Assembly: GCF_001274725.1 (NCBI RefSeq)
Contig: NZ_LGUF01000007.1
Span: 3,207,127-3,271,126 of the forward strand
Direction of reading: 5' to 3'
Length of the DNA stretch: 64,000 nucleotides
Source: Sporosarcina globispora
Lineage (GTDB): Bacteria > Bacillota > Bacilli > Bacillales > Cytobacillaceae
The notes beneath the pieces are model-generated. The model had not been told where the DNA came from and made no database searches. It saw nothing but the letters and a program-made list of their open reading frames with translations. This document shows, piece by piece, positions 7,916 through 17,552 of this stretch (its first letter is position 1; each line of letters starts with the position of its first letter). Made by a program: the position numbers and the translations under genes.

Positions 7916-8692
7916 CTATTCAGCGGTATCAGCAGTATTTCCTCTTTTCACTAAATACAGTGCGGTAATCCACGAAGTGACAGGAATCACCATCGTTACC
8001 CCAATTCCTGCACAGAAGATTGTGATCATTTCTCCGCTGAAGATCTTTGAATTGATGATTTCACCAGCGGAATAGGATAGGTCTTTAAACCAAATCAGCA
8101 GGGCTAAATATGCGCCAAAGAACGCAAAAAATAACGTGTTAGTGCTTGTTCCGAGAATATCCTTACCAATGCTGATGCCAGCTTGGAACAGTTCTTTTCT
8201 GCTAATGTCCGGATGATGATAATGGATTTCCCGCATTGGGGAAGAGATGGCCATGGCAGCATCGGTGATGGCACTGATTGTACTCATGATGATGACTGAA
8301 GCCGCAACTTTAACAAAATCAACTCCAATATAAAGGGAGAATATGCTTAACTCCTCTATTTCCTCTTCACCAAATCCCTGGATCATTGCCTTTTCTGCAA
8401 TGATAACAATGAATCCAATGAGAACTCCCGTGGTAATGAGCGAAGACAAAAACGCAGTGATCGTCTTAATGTTCACCTCGTTAATAAAAAATAGATTTAT
8501 ACAGCCGATGAATGCACATGCGATTAATGTAACGATAATCGGATTGATGTTAGGATCGTTCATAAAGAAAAGGACGAAAATAATCACTCCGAAATTGAGG
8601 AAGATTGCAAAAAAGGATCTGGCTCCTTTTTTCCCGCCGACAAGGGTCATCAAAATAAATAATATGGCTGCCAGCAATAGTATTGCGTTCAT
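7916..8692 (-). CDS. YibE/F-family membrane protein
   Basis: A 258-aa protein with seven or eight membrane segments. It contains the YibE/F family's repeated features: SAITDAAMAISSPMREI around residue 145 and GKDILGTSTNTLFFAFFGAYLAL around residue 175. It overlaps the upstream gene by 4 nt (8689-8692), so the pair is translationally coupled. The family is common in Firmicutes and has no established activity; a transport role has been suggested from its membrane topology only. Confidence 0.8.
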   Translation of the reverse strand: MNAILLLAAILFILMTLVGGKKGARSFFAIFLNFGVIIFVLFFMNDPNINPIIVTLIACAFIGCINLFFINEVNIKTITAFLSSLITTGVLIGFIVIIAEKAMIQGFGEEEIEELSIFSLYIGVDFVKVAASVIIMSTISAITDAAMAISSPMREIHYHHPDISRKELFQAGISIGKDILGTSTNTLFFAFFGAYLALLIWFKDLSYSAGEIINSKIFSGEMITIFCAGIGVTMVIPVTSWITALYLVKRGNTADTAE

Positions 8693-9807
8693 CTTCGAGC
8701 CCTCTTTCTATTGATAAAATATATGGTGGTATACAGCCCAATCGGAATGGTAATCACGATCCCAATACCTCCGGCAAGTGCCCGTGCTAATTCCAGGGAA
8801 AGGTTCATGGATAGACTGTATCCCAGCGGGGAGTCATTTTTAATATATAGTATAAGCATCGGAATCGAGCCGCTGATATAAGCAAAAAACAAGATATTCG
8901 TCATGGTGCCCATAATATCTTTTCCCACTTCCATTCCAGATCGTTTGAGAGCCTGTACAGGAATGCTGTTATTTTTTTCATATAAGCTGAACAGTGAAGA
9001 AGACATGGTAATGGCTACATCCATAACCGCTCCTAACGAGCCGATAAATAAACCGGCTAAGAAAACCATCTGATAAGGCCTGGTTATAAATTGAAGCTCT
9101 TCAAATCTTAACCCTTTCCCGCCAGTTAACCATATGACCAGGAAAGTGATCAATAATGATAAAAATGTTGCCGCAAGAGTCGCAATAATCGCAGCATACG
9201 TTTTTTCATTAAAACCGTTTACGAGCAGAAGGGAGGTAACGGTAAATAGGATGACAGCCGCACTGCATATCAGCAGCAGGCTTATTTCAGGATTCTTCAG
9301 ATACACATCCAATGCATAGGAGAGCAGCACGGCATTGAATGCCAGGCTTATGATGGAAAAGAGACCTTGCTTTTTACCGACAAGGAGCAGAATCAGGATA
9401 AAGATCCAGCCTGTCAATAGTATGAAATGGTCTCGCTTCAGATCAATGATCTCTCCGCTAAGATCTGCATCAGACTCATTATTATCTTTAATGGACACGA
9501 ATAATTTTTGCCCTGTCTTAATTTCATTGTCATACGCTTTGGATTCAGAAAACTGATTTGTTAAGTGGATCTGCTGTCCTTTAGCTTCTCCATTCGTAAT
9601 TTCTGCTATGATCCGCTGTTCATATAGGTGGTCTTTATTATCATAAATATCCGTTACTTCTTCAGAATGAAGAAGTTGAACTTCTTTTACTTCAGCAATT
9701 GTTCGTTCATAAAAAGCGTCATTGTTCTGGACAAATAGAACGGAGGCAGCAATACACAATGCCAATATGATATATAAATAGATTTTTTTGAAAGGGATGT
9801 TTTTCAA
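8689..9807 (-). CDS. YibE/F-family membrane protein with extracytoplasmic domain
   Basis: A 372-aa protein. The N-terminal membrane anchor (KIYLYIILALCIAASVLFV) is followed by a roughly 100-residue extracytoplasmic beta-rich region and then about seven membrane segments. The family signatures are GAVMDVAITMSSSLFSLYE and GKDIMGTMTNILFFAYISGS. It is the first gene of a two-gene operon with the shorter YibE/F protein, which probably forms a complex with it. Confidence 0.82.
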   Translation of the reverse strand: MKNIPFKKIYLYIILALCIAASVLFVQNNDAFYERTIAEVKEVQLLHSEEVTDIYDNKDHLYEQRIIAEITNGEAKGQQIHLTNQFSESKAYDNEIKTGQKLFVSIKDNNESDADLSGEIIDLKRDHFILLTGWIFILILLLVGKKQGLFSIISLAFNAVLLSYALDVYLKNPEISLLLICSAAVILFTVTSLLLVNGFNEKTYAAIIATLAATFLSLLITFLVIWLTGGKGLRFEELQFITRPYQMVFLAGLFIGSLGAVMDVAITMSSSLFSLYEKNNSIPVQALKRSGMEVGKDIMGTMTNILFFAYISGSIPMLILYIKNDSPLGYSLSMNLSLELARALAGGIGIVITIPIGLYTTIYFINRKRARR

Positions 9808-10329
9808 AATGAACCTCCTGGAAAATAAAAAGTTATAATTAAATTTTTAGTGAATATGAGGAGTTTTCCCGCTGTAATCTAAATGTTAATCAAGAAGCAT
9901 GCCTGCTTCAACTGACTAAGAATAACAGGATTTTTTTCAGATAGTCAAGCTTATAAAGGTATGAGGGCTGTCCAATTGTTATGAAAGCTATGCTTGAAAT
10001 GGCATCGATAGCGTTAAAGGAAATAGCCTGCCAGATTTCAGTTTGGCAGGCATTCGAAATTGCCATACTGTTAATTATTACATCTTGGGAGTAGGAGAAT
10101 CAATGCTCAGTGATTTTCATTTATACCACTGCTCCAGTCCGTACAATATGCAAGTTAATCTTTACATTCACACTTATGTATCCATACATCTTTTCCCATA
10201 GTTCATTGGTAAGTTCTGACTGATACACTGAGCTTCTATTAAATATAGGCTATTTTCTCATAATTGGTGTTTTGGACAGTAAATGTGAGAGCTCAATTCC
10301 ACTAGTACTAGCTTTCCACGGAGAGGGGC
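9808..10329. other. Gap of ~520 bp without a gene
   Basis: It contains the RBS of the YibE/F operon at its left edge and a hairpin GCCTGCCA/TGGCAGGC at 10026-10051 that lacks a T run. I see no reading frame with a credible start and no recognisable product. Confidence 0.4.
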
Positions 10330-10980
10330 GTTTGATAAATGAGTATGGGGTTCGGAGTCGATTCTGGGTATTCTTCTTTTTCTGTCCGAAAGAGCACGAA
10401 CTTCGGACTCGTTCACTGAGATTTCCCGTTTTCGTGTCCAAATGAGCTCTGGGTTCCGACATCTTCCTTCGGTTGACTTCTTTTTCTGTCCGAAAGAGCA
10501 TCACCTTCGGACTCGCACACTGAGGTTTCTCGTTTCCGAGTCCGAATGAGCTCTGGGTTCGGGCACGTTCCTTCGGTTTTCTTCTTTTAATGTCCGAAAG
10601 AGGACGAACTTCGGACTGGTTCACTGAGGTTTCCCGTTTTTGTGTCCGAATGAGCTCTGGGTTCGGACACGTTTCTTCGGTTTTCTTCTTTTTCTGTCCG
10701 AAAGAGCACGAACTTCGGACTCGTTCACTGAGATTTCCCGTTTTTGTGTCCGAATGAGCTCTGGGTTCGGACACGTTCCTTTGGTTTTCTTCTTTTTCTG
10801 TCCGAAAGAGCACGGACTTCGGACACGGATACTGAGATTTCCCGTTTTTGTGTCCGAATGAGCTCTGGGTTCGGACACGTTCCTGCGGTTTTCTTCTTTT
10901 TCTGTCCGAAAGAGCACGAACTTCGGACACGGATACTGAGATTTCCCGTTTCCATGTCCGAATGAGCGTCCGCTTTCGAC
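10330..10980. repeat. Tandem repeat, 104-bp period made of two 52-bp halves
   Basis: GTCCGAA begins at 10384 and recurs every 52 bp up to 10956 (12 copies). Odd and even copies differ: one half carries AGAGCACGAACTTCGGAC, the other TGAGCTCTGGGTTCGGAC, so the true unit is 104 bp. Each half is an inverted repeat GTCCGAA-N11-TTCGGAC followed by a conserved 27-nt stretch. The reverse strand stays open for about 750 nt only because of this repetition; the protein would be a low-complexity Arg/Lys/Ser repeat with no known counterpart. Confidence 0.9.
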
Positions 10981-11465
10981 TTGCTCTCTTGGACTTCTCT
11001 ACAAGCATTGAACTGCCGGTGTACGGCCACTTGGCAAAGCCGCTGAAGCTGTCCAGCTATAAAGTTTCTTGAGGGGATTTTGGCATAAACATTATCAATC
11101 AATGGGATGCTAGAGTTCACTAATGCTATGTTAATGAAGGATCCCTGCTATCTAAGATATATTTAGAAGAAAAATGGTTCACCTGGGAATTAATATATCT
11201 CACATTAATGTTGCATCCAGCCTTCAAAAAGCTTTGGAAAAACTGCTGGATACAAAGTTTTAATCTGCATCATAAGTGTCTGGTTGTTGAATCATGAAGG
11301 TGAATGAATGTACAAAAGCCAATTCATCATCTTTCAGTTTAGGCAGCCGGCAACTTTGTGTTTGCAGCTCGTACTGTGAAGCAGCACCTCCTGCATGTTA
11401 AAAAGGAGGTGCTTTTTAATTTCTGCCAGGATTAAATATTCATTTGTATAATACCAAATAAAACA
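10981..11465. other. Gap between repeat array and tetR
   Basis: AT-rich DNA without a convincing gene. It has a weak ATCCAGC/GCTGGAT inverted repeat around 11214-11255 and a strong terminator at 11383-11418 that insulates the tetR operon. Confidence 0.35.
11383..11418 (+). terminator. Intrinsic terminator upstream of tetR
   Basis: AGCACCTCC pairs with GGAGGTGCT, followed by TTTTTAATTT. No obvious gene feeds it from the left; it may be left over from a lost gene. Confidence 0.75.
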
Positions 11466-11515
11466 TTGACCAAAGTGGTCATTTTTTGTTATGTTGAAAT
11501 TGACCGCTTTGGTCA
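11466..11515 (+). promoter_or_regulatory. Two TetR-type operators over the promoter of tetR-ABC
   Basis: TGACCAAAGTGGTCA (11467-11481) and TGACCGCTTTGGTCA (11501-11515) are near-palindromes with the same TGACC/GGTCA arms, 34 bp apart. The first contains a TTGACC -35-like hexamer with TATGTT about 18 nt downstream. The layout implies autorepression by the TetR protein encoded next. Confidence 0.78.
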
Positions 11516-11560
11516 TTTTAGTGAAAGGAGTGCAATATAATTAATACTACTTTTTACAGT

Positions 11561-12163
11561 TTGAAAATTGAAAAGCAGGAACGCATTATCAATGCAGCAA
11601 TGAAAGAATTTATAAAGAGCGGTTATGATAAGGCATCAACTAACGAAATGGTAAAGGATGCGCAGATAAGTAAAGGTTCATTGTTCAATTATTTCAGCAG
11701 CAAGAAGGATTTGTATCTTTTCCTGATTCAAAATACGGTAAACATCATAGAAGAGATTTATGTTGAAATCGACATGACTGAAAGGGACATTTTTGAAAGG
11801 ATCAGTCAGGTAGGATTTATTAAATTGAACATTCAAAAGAAGTATCCCCTTGTATTTGATTTCTTGAAATCGCTGCTTGAAGAAGATGCTCAGGAAGTAA
11901 AATCTGATATAAATCAATTACTGGCAAACATTCAGAGAGATGGCATGAAAAGGATCTACGAAAATATTGACTGGTCAAAACTTCGGGAGGATATAGATCC
12001 TGAAAAAGCGATGAATATTCTTAATTGGACTATGGCTGGTTTCGCTGAACTGCAGATCGCGAAAATCAAGTCATTTGAACATGTCCGTGTCGAGTTGTTT
12101 AACGAATGGGACAGATATAGAGAGATTTTAAAGCGCAGTTTTTATAAAAATGGGGAGGAATAA
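11561..12163 (+). CDS. TetR/AcrR-family repressor
   Basis: A 200-aa regulator. The N-terminal HTH is typical (QERIINAAMKEFIKSGYDKASTNEMVKDAQISKGSLFNYFSSKKDLYLFLIQ); the C-terminal part is the variable ligand-binding helical domain. The family's usual N-terminus fits the TTG at 11561, but there is no RBS next to it; GGAG at 11527 would suit a start about 20-25 nt further upstream, where no ATG/GTG/TTG exists in frame. The start is therefore uncertain. It is the first gene of an operon with an ABC exporter (2-nt gap) and two operator palindromes lie upstream. Confidence 0.85.
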   Translation: MKIEKQERIINAAMKEFIKSGYDKASTNEMVKDAQISKGSLFNYFSSKKDLYLFLIQNTVNIIEEIYVEIDMTERDIFERISQVGFIKLNIQKKYPLVFDFLKSLLEEDAQEVKSDINQLLANIQRDGMKRIYENIDWSKLREDIDPEKAMNILNWTMAGFAELQIAKIKSFEHVRVELFNEWDRYREILKRSFYKNGEE

Positions 12164-12165
12164 GC

Positions 12166-13068
12166 ATGAGCCTTTTAAAAGTAACCAATTTGACAAAGAA
12201 ATTCGGCAAGTTTACTGCATTGGATGGGGTAAATCTTGAGTTGGATAAAGGTGAAGTACTGGGCTTCATCGGCCCAAATGGCGCGGGCAAGTCAACCACC
12301 ATTAGGGTGTTATTGGGAATTTTAAAGTCAACAGGCGGAGAAGTAAAGGTTTTTAACAAGGATGCATGGCAGGATGCTGTAGACATTCATAAGAGGGTTG
12401 CTTATGTGCCTGGTGACGTGAATTTATGGCCAAATTTAACAGGGGGAGAGGTCATTGATTTATTTATAAAATTGAATGGCACTGTGAATAAGGCGAAACG
12501 TGAGGAGTTAATAGGTAAATTTGATTTGGATCCATCCAAAAAGTGCAGAGCCTACTCCAAAGGAAACAGGCAAAAGGTAGCGTTAGTTGCGGCCTTTTCA
12601 TCTGATGCCGATCTATTTATTCTAGATGAGCCGACATCCGGACTCGATCCACTAATGGAAAAAGTTTTTCAGGAATGTGTGATGGATGTAAAAAGACAAG
12701 GAAAGAGTGTTCTCCTGTCAAGCCACATTTTATCAGAGGTAGAAAAGCTGTGCGACCGGGTAAGCATTATCCGTCAAGGCAAGATTATTGAGTCCGGAAC
12801 CTTAAGTGAACTTCGCCACTTAACAAGGACACAAATGCTCGTTGACACAATGCGGCCAATTACAGGTTTGAATGAAATGCAAGGCATTCATAAAATCGAA
12901 GAAAGTAAACAAGGTGTGACATTTCAGGTTGATACAATGCAAATAGATGAGGTTATCAAACATATTAGCCAATTTGGCATTACCAGGCTGGAAAGTGCTC
13001 CGCCAACATTAGAGGATTTATTTATGCGTCATTATGAAGGAGCGAAGGATACGGGAGGTGTCCGCTGA
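12166..13068 (+). CDS. ABC transporter ATP-binding protein (drug/polyketide-type exporter)
   Basis: A 300-aa ATPase with Walker A GPNGAGKST (about residue 40), signature YSKGNRQKVALVAAF, Walker B LFILDEPTSGLDP and a switch His in LLSSHILSEVE. The C-terminal ~70 residues form the extension common in NatA/CcmA-like exporters. It overlaps the permease start by one base (TGATG). With its TetR repressor it forms a substrate-inducible efflux system; the substrate is unknown. Confidence 0.87.
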   Translation: MSLLKVTNLTKKFGKFTALDGVNLELDKGEVLGFIGPNGAGKSTTIRVLLGILKSTGGEVKVFNKDAWQDAVDIHKRVAYVPGDVNLWPNLTGGEVIDLFIKLNGTVNKAKREELIGKFDLDPSKKCRAYSKGNRQKVALVAAFSSDADLFILDEPTSGLDPLMEKVFQECVMDVKRQGKSVLLSSHILSEVEKLCDRVSIIRQGKIIESGTLSELRHLTRTQMLVDTMRPITGLNEMQGIHKIEESKQGVTFQVDTMQIDEVIKHISQFGITRLESAPPTLEDLFMRHYEGAKDTGGVR

Positions 13069-14669
13069 TGGAGGGCAATCATTTCGCGAAAACTGCTTAC
13101 CTTTCGAAATTTATTTTACGGCTTGACCGTATGCGGATCTCCATCTGGGTGCTATCACTTACTTTTTTTACACTAATCGTGCCGTCAGCCTTTAAGGAAA
13201 TGTACAGTTCCCAGCAGGAAAGAGACGCTATGGCACAAACGATGGCCAACCCGGCAATGACTGCAATGACTGGTCCGGCTGATTTAAGCAACTATACGCT
13301 TGGTGTCATGACGGCACATCAGATGCTGCTCATGACTGCTGCTGTCGCGGGATTAATGAGCATCCTGCTTGTTGCCCGCCACACACGGGCTGATGAAGAG
13401 GATGGACGCCTGGAACTGCTTCGCTCGCTGCCTGTAGGGCGTCTTTCCTATTTGAATGCGGCGCTGCTTGTCGTAACTGCAGCATGTGTTGGATTGGCCC
13501 TGCTTAACGGTATTGGACTATACTCACTTGGGATTGAAAGCATGGATTTGGAAGGTTCTCTATTGTATGGGGCTGCCTTAGGAGCAACCGGGTTATTTTT
13601 TGCAGGAGTGACAGCCGTTTTTGCCCAGCTTTCGGAAAGTTCACGCGGTGCAATTGGGTATTCGATTGCGGTCCTTTTAATTTCATATCTTTTTCGAGCA
13701 ATCACAGATGTCAGCAGCGATGCACTATCATGGATTTCGCCGTTAGGGTGGGTAACAAAAGCTGAAGTGTATGATGATAATAATTGGTGGCCAATCGTAT
13801 TAATGATTGCTGCTTCAATTGTTCTTTATGCCGCGGCAAATTATCTGAACGCTATTCGTGACCTCGGGCGCGGCTTTCTGGCCTCCAAGCCTGGAAAAAA
13901 ACATGCATCCCCCTTTTTGCAAAGTCCAATCGGGCTTGCATTAAGATTGCAGAAGACCGGGATTATCTCATGGGCAATTGGCATGTATGTGCTAGGGGCA
14001 TCCTATGGGTCAGTCTTAGGTGATCTCGAATCATTTTTCTCACAAAATGAAATGCTTAAGCAGCTTCTTCAGCAGGAGGAAGGCATAACAATGGTGGAAC
14101 AATTCCTCCCCATGCTGATGATTGTCATTTCATTGCTTGCAACCATCCCTCCACTCATGGCCATGAATAAACTCCGCGGTGAGGAGAAGAAGGAGCGAAT
14201 TGTTCACCTTTTAAGCAGATCTGTTTCCCGGACCGAGCTTTTGGGCGCTTACTTTATCATCTCGGTCATGAATGGGTTTGTGATGATATCTCTTGCAGCA
14301 CTTGGCCTATGGTCGGCAGGGACGGCAGTGGTGGAAGGGGGATTATCCTTTGCAATGATCTTCGGGGCTGCCCTATCCTATTTTCCTGCCATGCTCGTCA
14401 TGATTGGCCTGGCAGTATTTCTGATTGGGTTTCTGCCGAAATTCACAGGTTTTATTTGGATGTACGTTTTATACTCCTTTATTGTGCTGTATTTAGGAGG
14501 ATTATTTCAATTCTCTGACTGGATCGGCAGGATTTCTCCTTTTGGCCATGTACCGCAGGCGCCGATTGAAGAATTTTCAATCATCCCGCTGCTGCTTTTA
14601 TGCTTGGTTGCCGGGGTGCTGGCAGCTGCAGGATTTATAGGGTTTAATAAACGGGATATTGAACATTAA
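13068..14669 (+). CDS. ABC exporter permease (polyketide antibiotic exporter type)
   Basis: A 533-aa protein with about twelve membrane segments in two similar halves, each preceded by a charged stretch (ARHTRADEEDGRLELLRSLPVGR in the first, MNKLRGEEKKERIVHLLSRSVSRTE in the second). This is the layout of TnrB3-like permeases annotated as exporters of polyketide antibiotics. It partners with the ATPase encoded just upstream. Confidence 0.85.
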   Translation: MEGNHFAKTAYLSKFILRLDRMRISIWVLSLTFFTLIVPSAFKEMYSSQQERDAMAQTMANPAMTAMTGPADLSNYTLGVMTAHQMLLMTAAVAGLMSILLVARHTRADEEDGRLELLRSLPVGRLSYLNAALLVVTAACVGLALLNGIGLYSLGIESMDLEGSLLYGAALGATGLFFAGVTAVFAQLSESSRGAIGYSIAVLLISYLFRAITDVSSDALSWISPLGWVTKAEVYDDNNWWPIVLMIAASIVLYAAANYLNAIRDLGRGFLASKPGKKHASPFLQSPIGLALRLQKTGIISWAIGMYVLGASYGSVLGDLESFFSQNEMLKQLLQQEEGITMVEQFLPMLMIVISLLATIPPLMAMNKLRGEEKKERIVHLLSRSVSRTELLGAYFIISVMNGFVMISLAALGLWSAGTAVVEGGLSFAMIFGAALSYFPAMLVMIGLAVFLIGFLPKFTGFIWMYVLYSFIVLYLGGLFQFSDWIGRISPFGHVPQAPIEEFSIIPLLLLCLVAGVLAAAGFIGFNKRDIEH

Positions 14670-14827
14670 ATAGAAGAGGATTAGTTTAATTGGGTATAGA
14701 AAGTTATATAAAATAGGAATTAGTTGCATTCTAACGTAGTCCGTATCAGGATTGCGTTTTTTTTATTGGGGGAAGAAAAAAATTTTTAAAGCTAGATGAA
14801 AATACCGATTGAGAACTGCATGTAAAA

Positions 14828-14856
14828 GAATATTTAAAATCCGCAGGCACATACTA
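14828..14856 (+). promoter_or_regulatory. Candidate SigG (forespore) promoter of the first ger operon
   Basis: GAATA (14828-14832), 17 nt, CATACTA (14850-14856), 36 nt before the GTG start of gerA. This fits the forespore consensus GNATR-N18-CATNNTA except that the spacer is one base short as I aligned it. Germinant receptor operons are known SigG targets. Confidence 0.6.
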
Positions 14857-14891
14857 AAACTAGGATTTGTTAAGTTTTGGAGGAGTGCAGG

Positions 14892-16418
14892 GTGGGTTTT
14901 TTTAAATCTAAATTAAAAAGATTTAATAGGGACAATAGTAAAACGAAGAATGAAAATAGTGAGCATGAATTGCAGATTGATGAACTCCTTCATCGCTGTA
15001 AAGAATCTAATGATTTTGTTTCCTACAGATATTCAAATTCGAGCCCATTTTATATCCATTATTACCAGACAATTGTTGATATTAATATCCTCCATCAATA
15101 TATCCTGCCTTATATCAAAGACAATTCGAGTAAAACCCTTTTTGATCTCCAGCAGGCTATTCCTATTGATAATACTGAAATTATAACCAATGTCCATGAA
15201 ATAAGGGATAAGTTGCTGACAGGCTGCATTGTCATAGAGGTAAAAGGTTCTCTGCAAGAGGCTCTAGTAATATCTGCTGTATCGCTGGAGAAGAGGCCTG
15301 TAAGTTTGCCGGAAGTAGAGTACAGTGTTGTTGGGCCAAAGGAAGCCTTTGTCGAATCGATTGATGCTAACATCAATTTGGTCAGGAAAAGGCTGCCTAT
15401 TCCTGATCTCATAGTGGAAGAAGTAAAGGTAGGAAGCCTGACAAAAACAAGGGTGGCTGTTCTTTACATTGAAGGAGTTACGGACAAAGAAAACGTGAAT
15501 ACGATTCTTCAGCGCCTGAATGAGATTGAATTTGATCAAATTGTGGACAGCTCCTTTATTAACCAGATCATATCTGATAATCATAATTCTCCCTTTCCCC
15601 ATTTAATTGATACGGAAAGGCCGGACAGAGTGGCGAGTGTGCTCTCTGAAGGAAAAATAACCATCATTGTTGATGGCTCACCGCATGCTTTAACCGGTCC
15701 TACAACTCTGGTAGAGTTTTTTTCTGCTTTTGAAGATTATTTTCTATCATGGCATATTGCCTCCATTTTTCGGCTTGTTCGCCTGTTTGCCGTATTCTTT
15801 TCCGTTTTATCAACTTCTCTTTACGTCGCCGTACTCACGTATCATTACGAAATGATTCCGGAGAAACTCCTTAATCCGCTTATCGCTTCCAGAAGCGGAA
15901 TTCCGTTTCCTCCGATATTGGAAGCAATTATTTTGGAATTAACCATTGAGCTATTGCGTGAGGCAGGAGCAAGACTGCCGACCAAAATCGGGCAGACAAT
16001 TGGTATCGTAGGCGGTATCGTAATCGGGACAGCGGCAGTACAGGCTGGGCTGACTAGTAATGTGCTACTTATCATTGTGGCGCTTGCAGCATTGGCGTCC
16101 TTTACAACGCCTGTTTATCAAATGGGCAATACGATCCGCTTAATACGATTCCCTTTTTTAATCACTGCCCAATTATGGGGACTCCTGGGAGTCACCTTTT
16201 GCTTCTCCTATATTTTAAGTCACTTGCTTAAAATGACTTCTCTGGGCCGCCCATATCTGGCACCTATGTATCCATTAAGGCTGAATGATTTAAGGGATTC
16301 TATGTTCCGGCTCCCGTTTTTTATGCAAACGAAGCGGCCATTGCAGGTCAGATCACCCGTACGAACTCGATTTCAGCCTAAAAAGCATGAGAAATCTAAA
16401 AGAGATATAGAAGATTAA
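14892..16418 (+). CDS. Spore germinant receptor A subunit (GerA/GerAA family)
   Basis: About 508 aa. The large hydrophilic N-terminal domain (to about residue 275) includes VVDINILHQYILP, GPKEAFVESIDANINLVRKRLPIPDL and VDGSPHALTGPTTLVEFFSAFEDYF. A membrane domain of four to six segments follows (FPPILEAIILELTIELLREAGARLP, GQTIGIVGGIVIG), then a basic C-terminal tail. GTG at 14892 is chosen because GGAGGAG ends 6 nt upstream. It sits in the inner spore membrane and responds to germinants together with the B and C subunits that follow. Confidence 0.9.
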   Translation: MGFFKSKLKRFNRDNSKTKNENSEHELQIDELLHRCKESNDFVSYRYSNSSPFYIHYYQTIVDINILHQYILPYIKDNSSKTLFDLQQAIPIDNTEIITNVHEIRDKLLTGCIVIEVKGSLQEALVISAVSLEKRPVSLPEVEYSVVGPKEAFVESIDANINLVRKRLPIPDLIVEEVKVGSLTKTRVAVLYIEGVTDKENVNTILQRLNEIEFDQIVDSSFINQIISDNHNSPFPHLIDTERPDRVASVLSEGKITIIVDGSPHALTGPTTLVEFFSAFEDYFLSWHIASIFRLVRLFAVFFSVLSTSLYVAVLTYHYEMIPEKLLNPLIASRSGIPFPPILEAIILELTIELLREAGARLPTKIGQTIGIVGGIVIGTAAVQAGLTSNVLLIIVALAALASFTTPVYQMGNTIRLIRFPFLITAQLWGLLGVTFCFSYILSHLLKMTSLGRPYLAPMYPLRLNDLRDSMFRLPFFMQTKRPLQVRSPVRTRFQPKKHEKSKRDIED

Positions 16419-16460
16419 AGAGAATCTTAGGGGTTAATATGTTCCGATAAAGGGGGGCTG

Positions 16461-17552
16461 ATGATGTTTCCATTGCCAAAAGAGGATAAAAAGGTATCTC
16501 CCTATTTTGTATTTTATTTAATACATGCAATGCAAATAGGCGTAGGGATTCTAGGTTTTGAAAAAATTATTGTCCAGTCAGCCGGCTATAGTGCCTGGAT
16601 CGCAATATTAACATCCGGCGCCTCAATTATCGGATTGATATGGGTTTCCTATCGCATCTTGAATAAGGGAAACAATGACATCGTAGCCATACATGCTGAA
16701 ATTATGGGGAAATGGATCGGCGGTTTTTTTAGCTTTATATTTTTGTTATATTTCTTTGCTTTTGCACTGGTTGTGCTTAGATCTTATGTTGAAGTGCTGC
16801 AGGTTTGGGTATTTCCCGAAGTCTCTGAATGGATCTTCGTGCTCATTATTATTTTTTTATCCTATTCCTATGTCACAGGAGGTTTTCGGGTTATAACAGG
16901 GGTAAGTTATTTAGGAATTATATACGGATTGCCATTATTATTAGTGAACTTTTATCCTTTACAGTATGCCGACTATGGAAATCTTCTTCCAATCCTGAGT
17001 GCTTCTCCTGCGGATTTATTTAAAGCATCTAAAGAAATGACACTGAATTTTCTTGGATTTGAGACGTTATTTATGTTTTATCCATTTATAAAGGATGGGC
17101 CCAAGTCCGAAAAATGGGCCTATTTTGGTGTGTTATTCAGCATTTTTATATACCTGTTCACTGCTTTTGTAACATTTGTCTATTTCAACCAGGAACAATT
17201 AAAAAGCACCATTTGGGCTACACTCACATTATGGAAAATCGTAGACTTAATTATTGTGGAAAGGTTCGAATACATAGGGATTTCCGTATGGTTCTTTTCC
17301 ATTCTTCCCAATATCTGCATTGGCCTCTGGTGTGCAAGCCGGGGAATGAACCGGCTTTTTCCCATCTCTCAAAGAAATGCCTTAAAGGTTTTTTGCTTAT
17401 TGCTGTTTATCATCAGCGTTCTTTTGACAGATAGACAGCAAATTGGTGTCCTGCAGAATACTGTTTCCCAAGTTGGGCTATATACTATCTACTTTTATTT
17501 ACCATGCTTGCTGGTCTTCCAATATATCATCATGAAGGTGAAAAAAAGATGA
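16461..17552 (+). CDS. Spore germinant receptor B subunit (GerAB family permease)
   Basis: A 363-aa protein with ten membrane segments of the amino-acid/polyamine/organocation transporter fold; it starts KVSPYFVFYLIHAMQIGVGILGF, the typical beginning of GerAB proteins. The B subunit is thought to bind the nutrient germinant within the membrane. An AAAGGGGGG RBS precedes the ATG. Its stop overlaps the C-subunit start (ATGA). Confidence 0.9.
   Translation: MMFPLPKEDKKVSPYFVFYLIHAMQIGVGILGFEKIIVQSAGYSAWIAILTSGASIIGLIWVSYRILNKGNNDIVAIHAEIMGKWIGGFFSFIFLLYFFAFALVVLRSYVEVLQVWVFPEVSEWIFVLIIIFLSYSYVTGGFRVITGVSYLGIIYGLPLLLVNFYPLQYADYGNLLPILSASPADLFKASKEMTLNFLGFETLFMFYPFIKDGPKSEKWAYFGVLFSIFIYLFTAFVTFVYFNQEQLKSTIWATLTLWKIVDLIIVERFEYIGISVWFFSILPNICIGLWCASRGMNRLFPISQRNALKVFCLLLFIISVLLTDRQQIGVLQNTVSQVGLYTIYFYLPCLLVFQYIIMKVKKR

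Noticed and set aside
10250-11008. Long minus-strand reading frame (252 codons) and other open frames over the repeat array
   Set aside because: The frames are open only because a 104-bp unit lacking stops is repeated; the products are low-complexity Arg/Lys/Ser repeats, with no RBS and several overlapping frames equally open.
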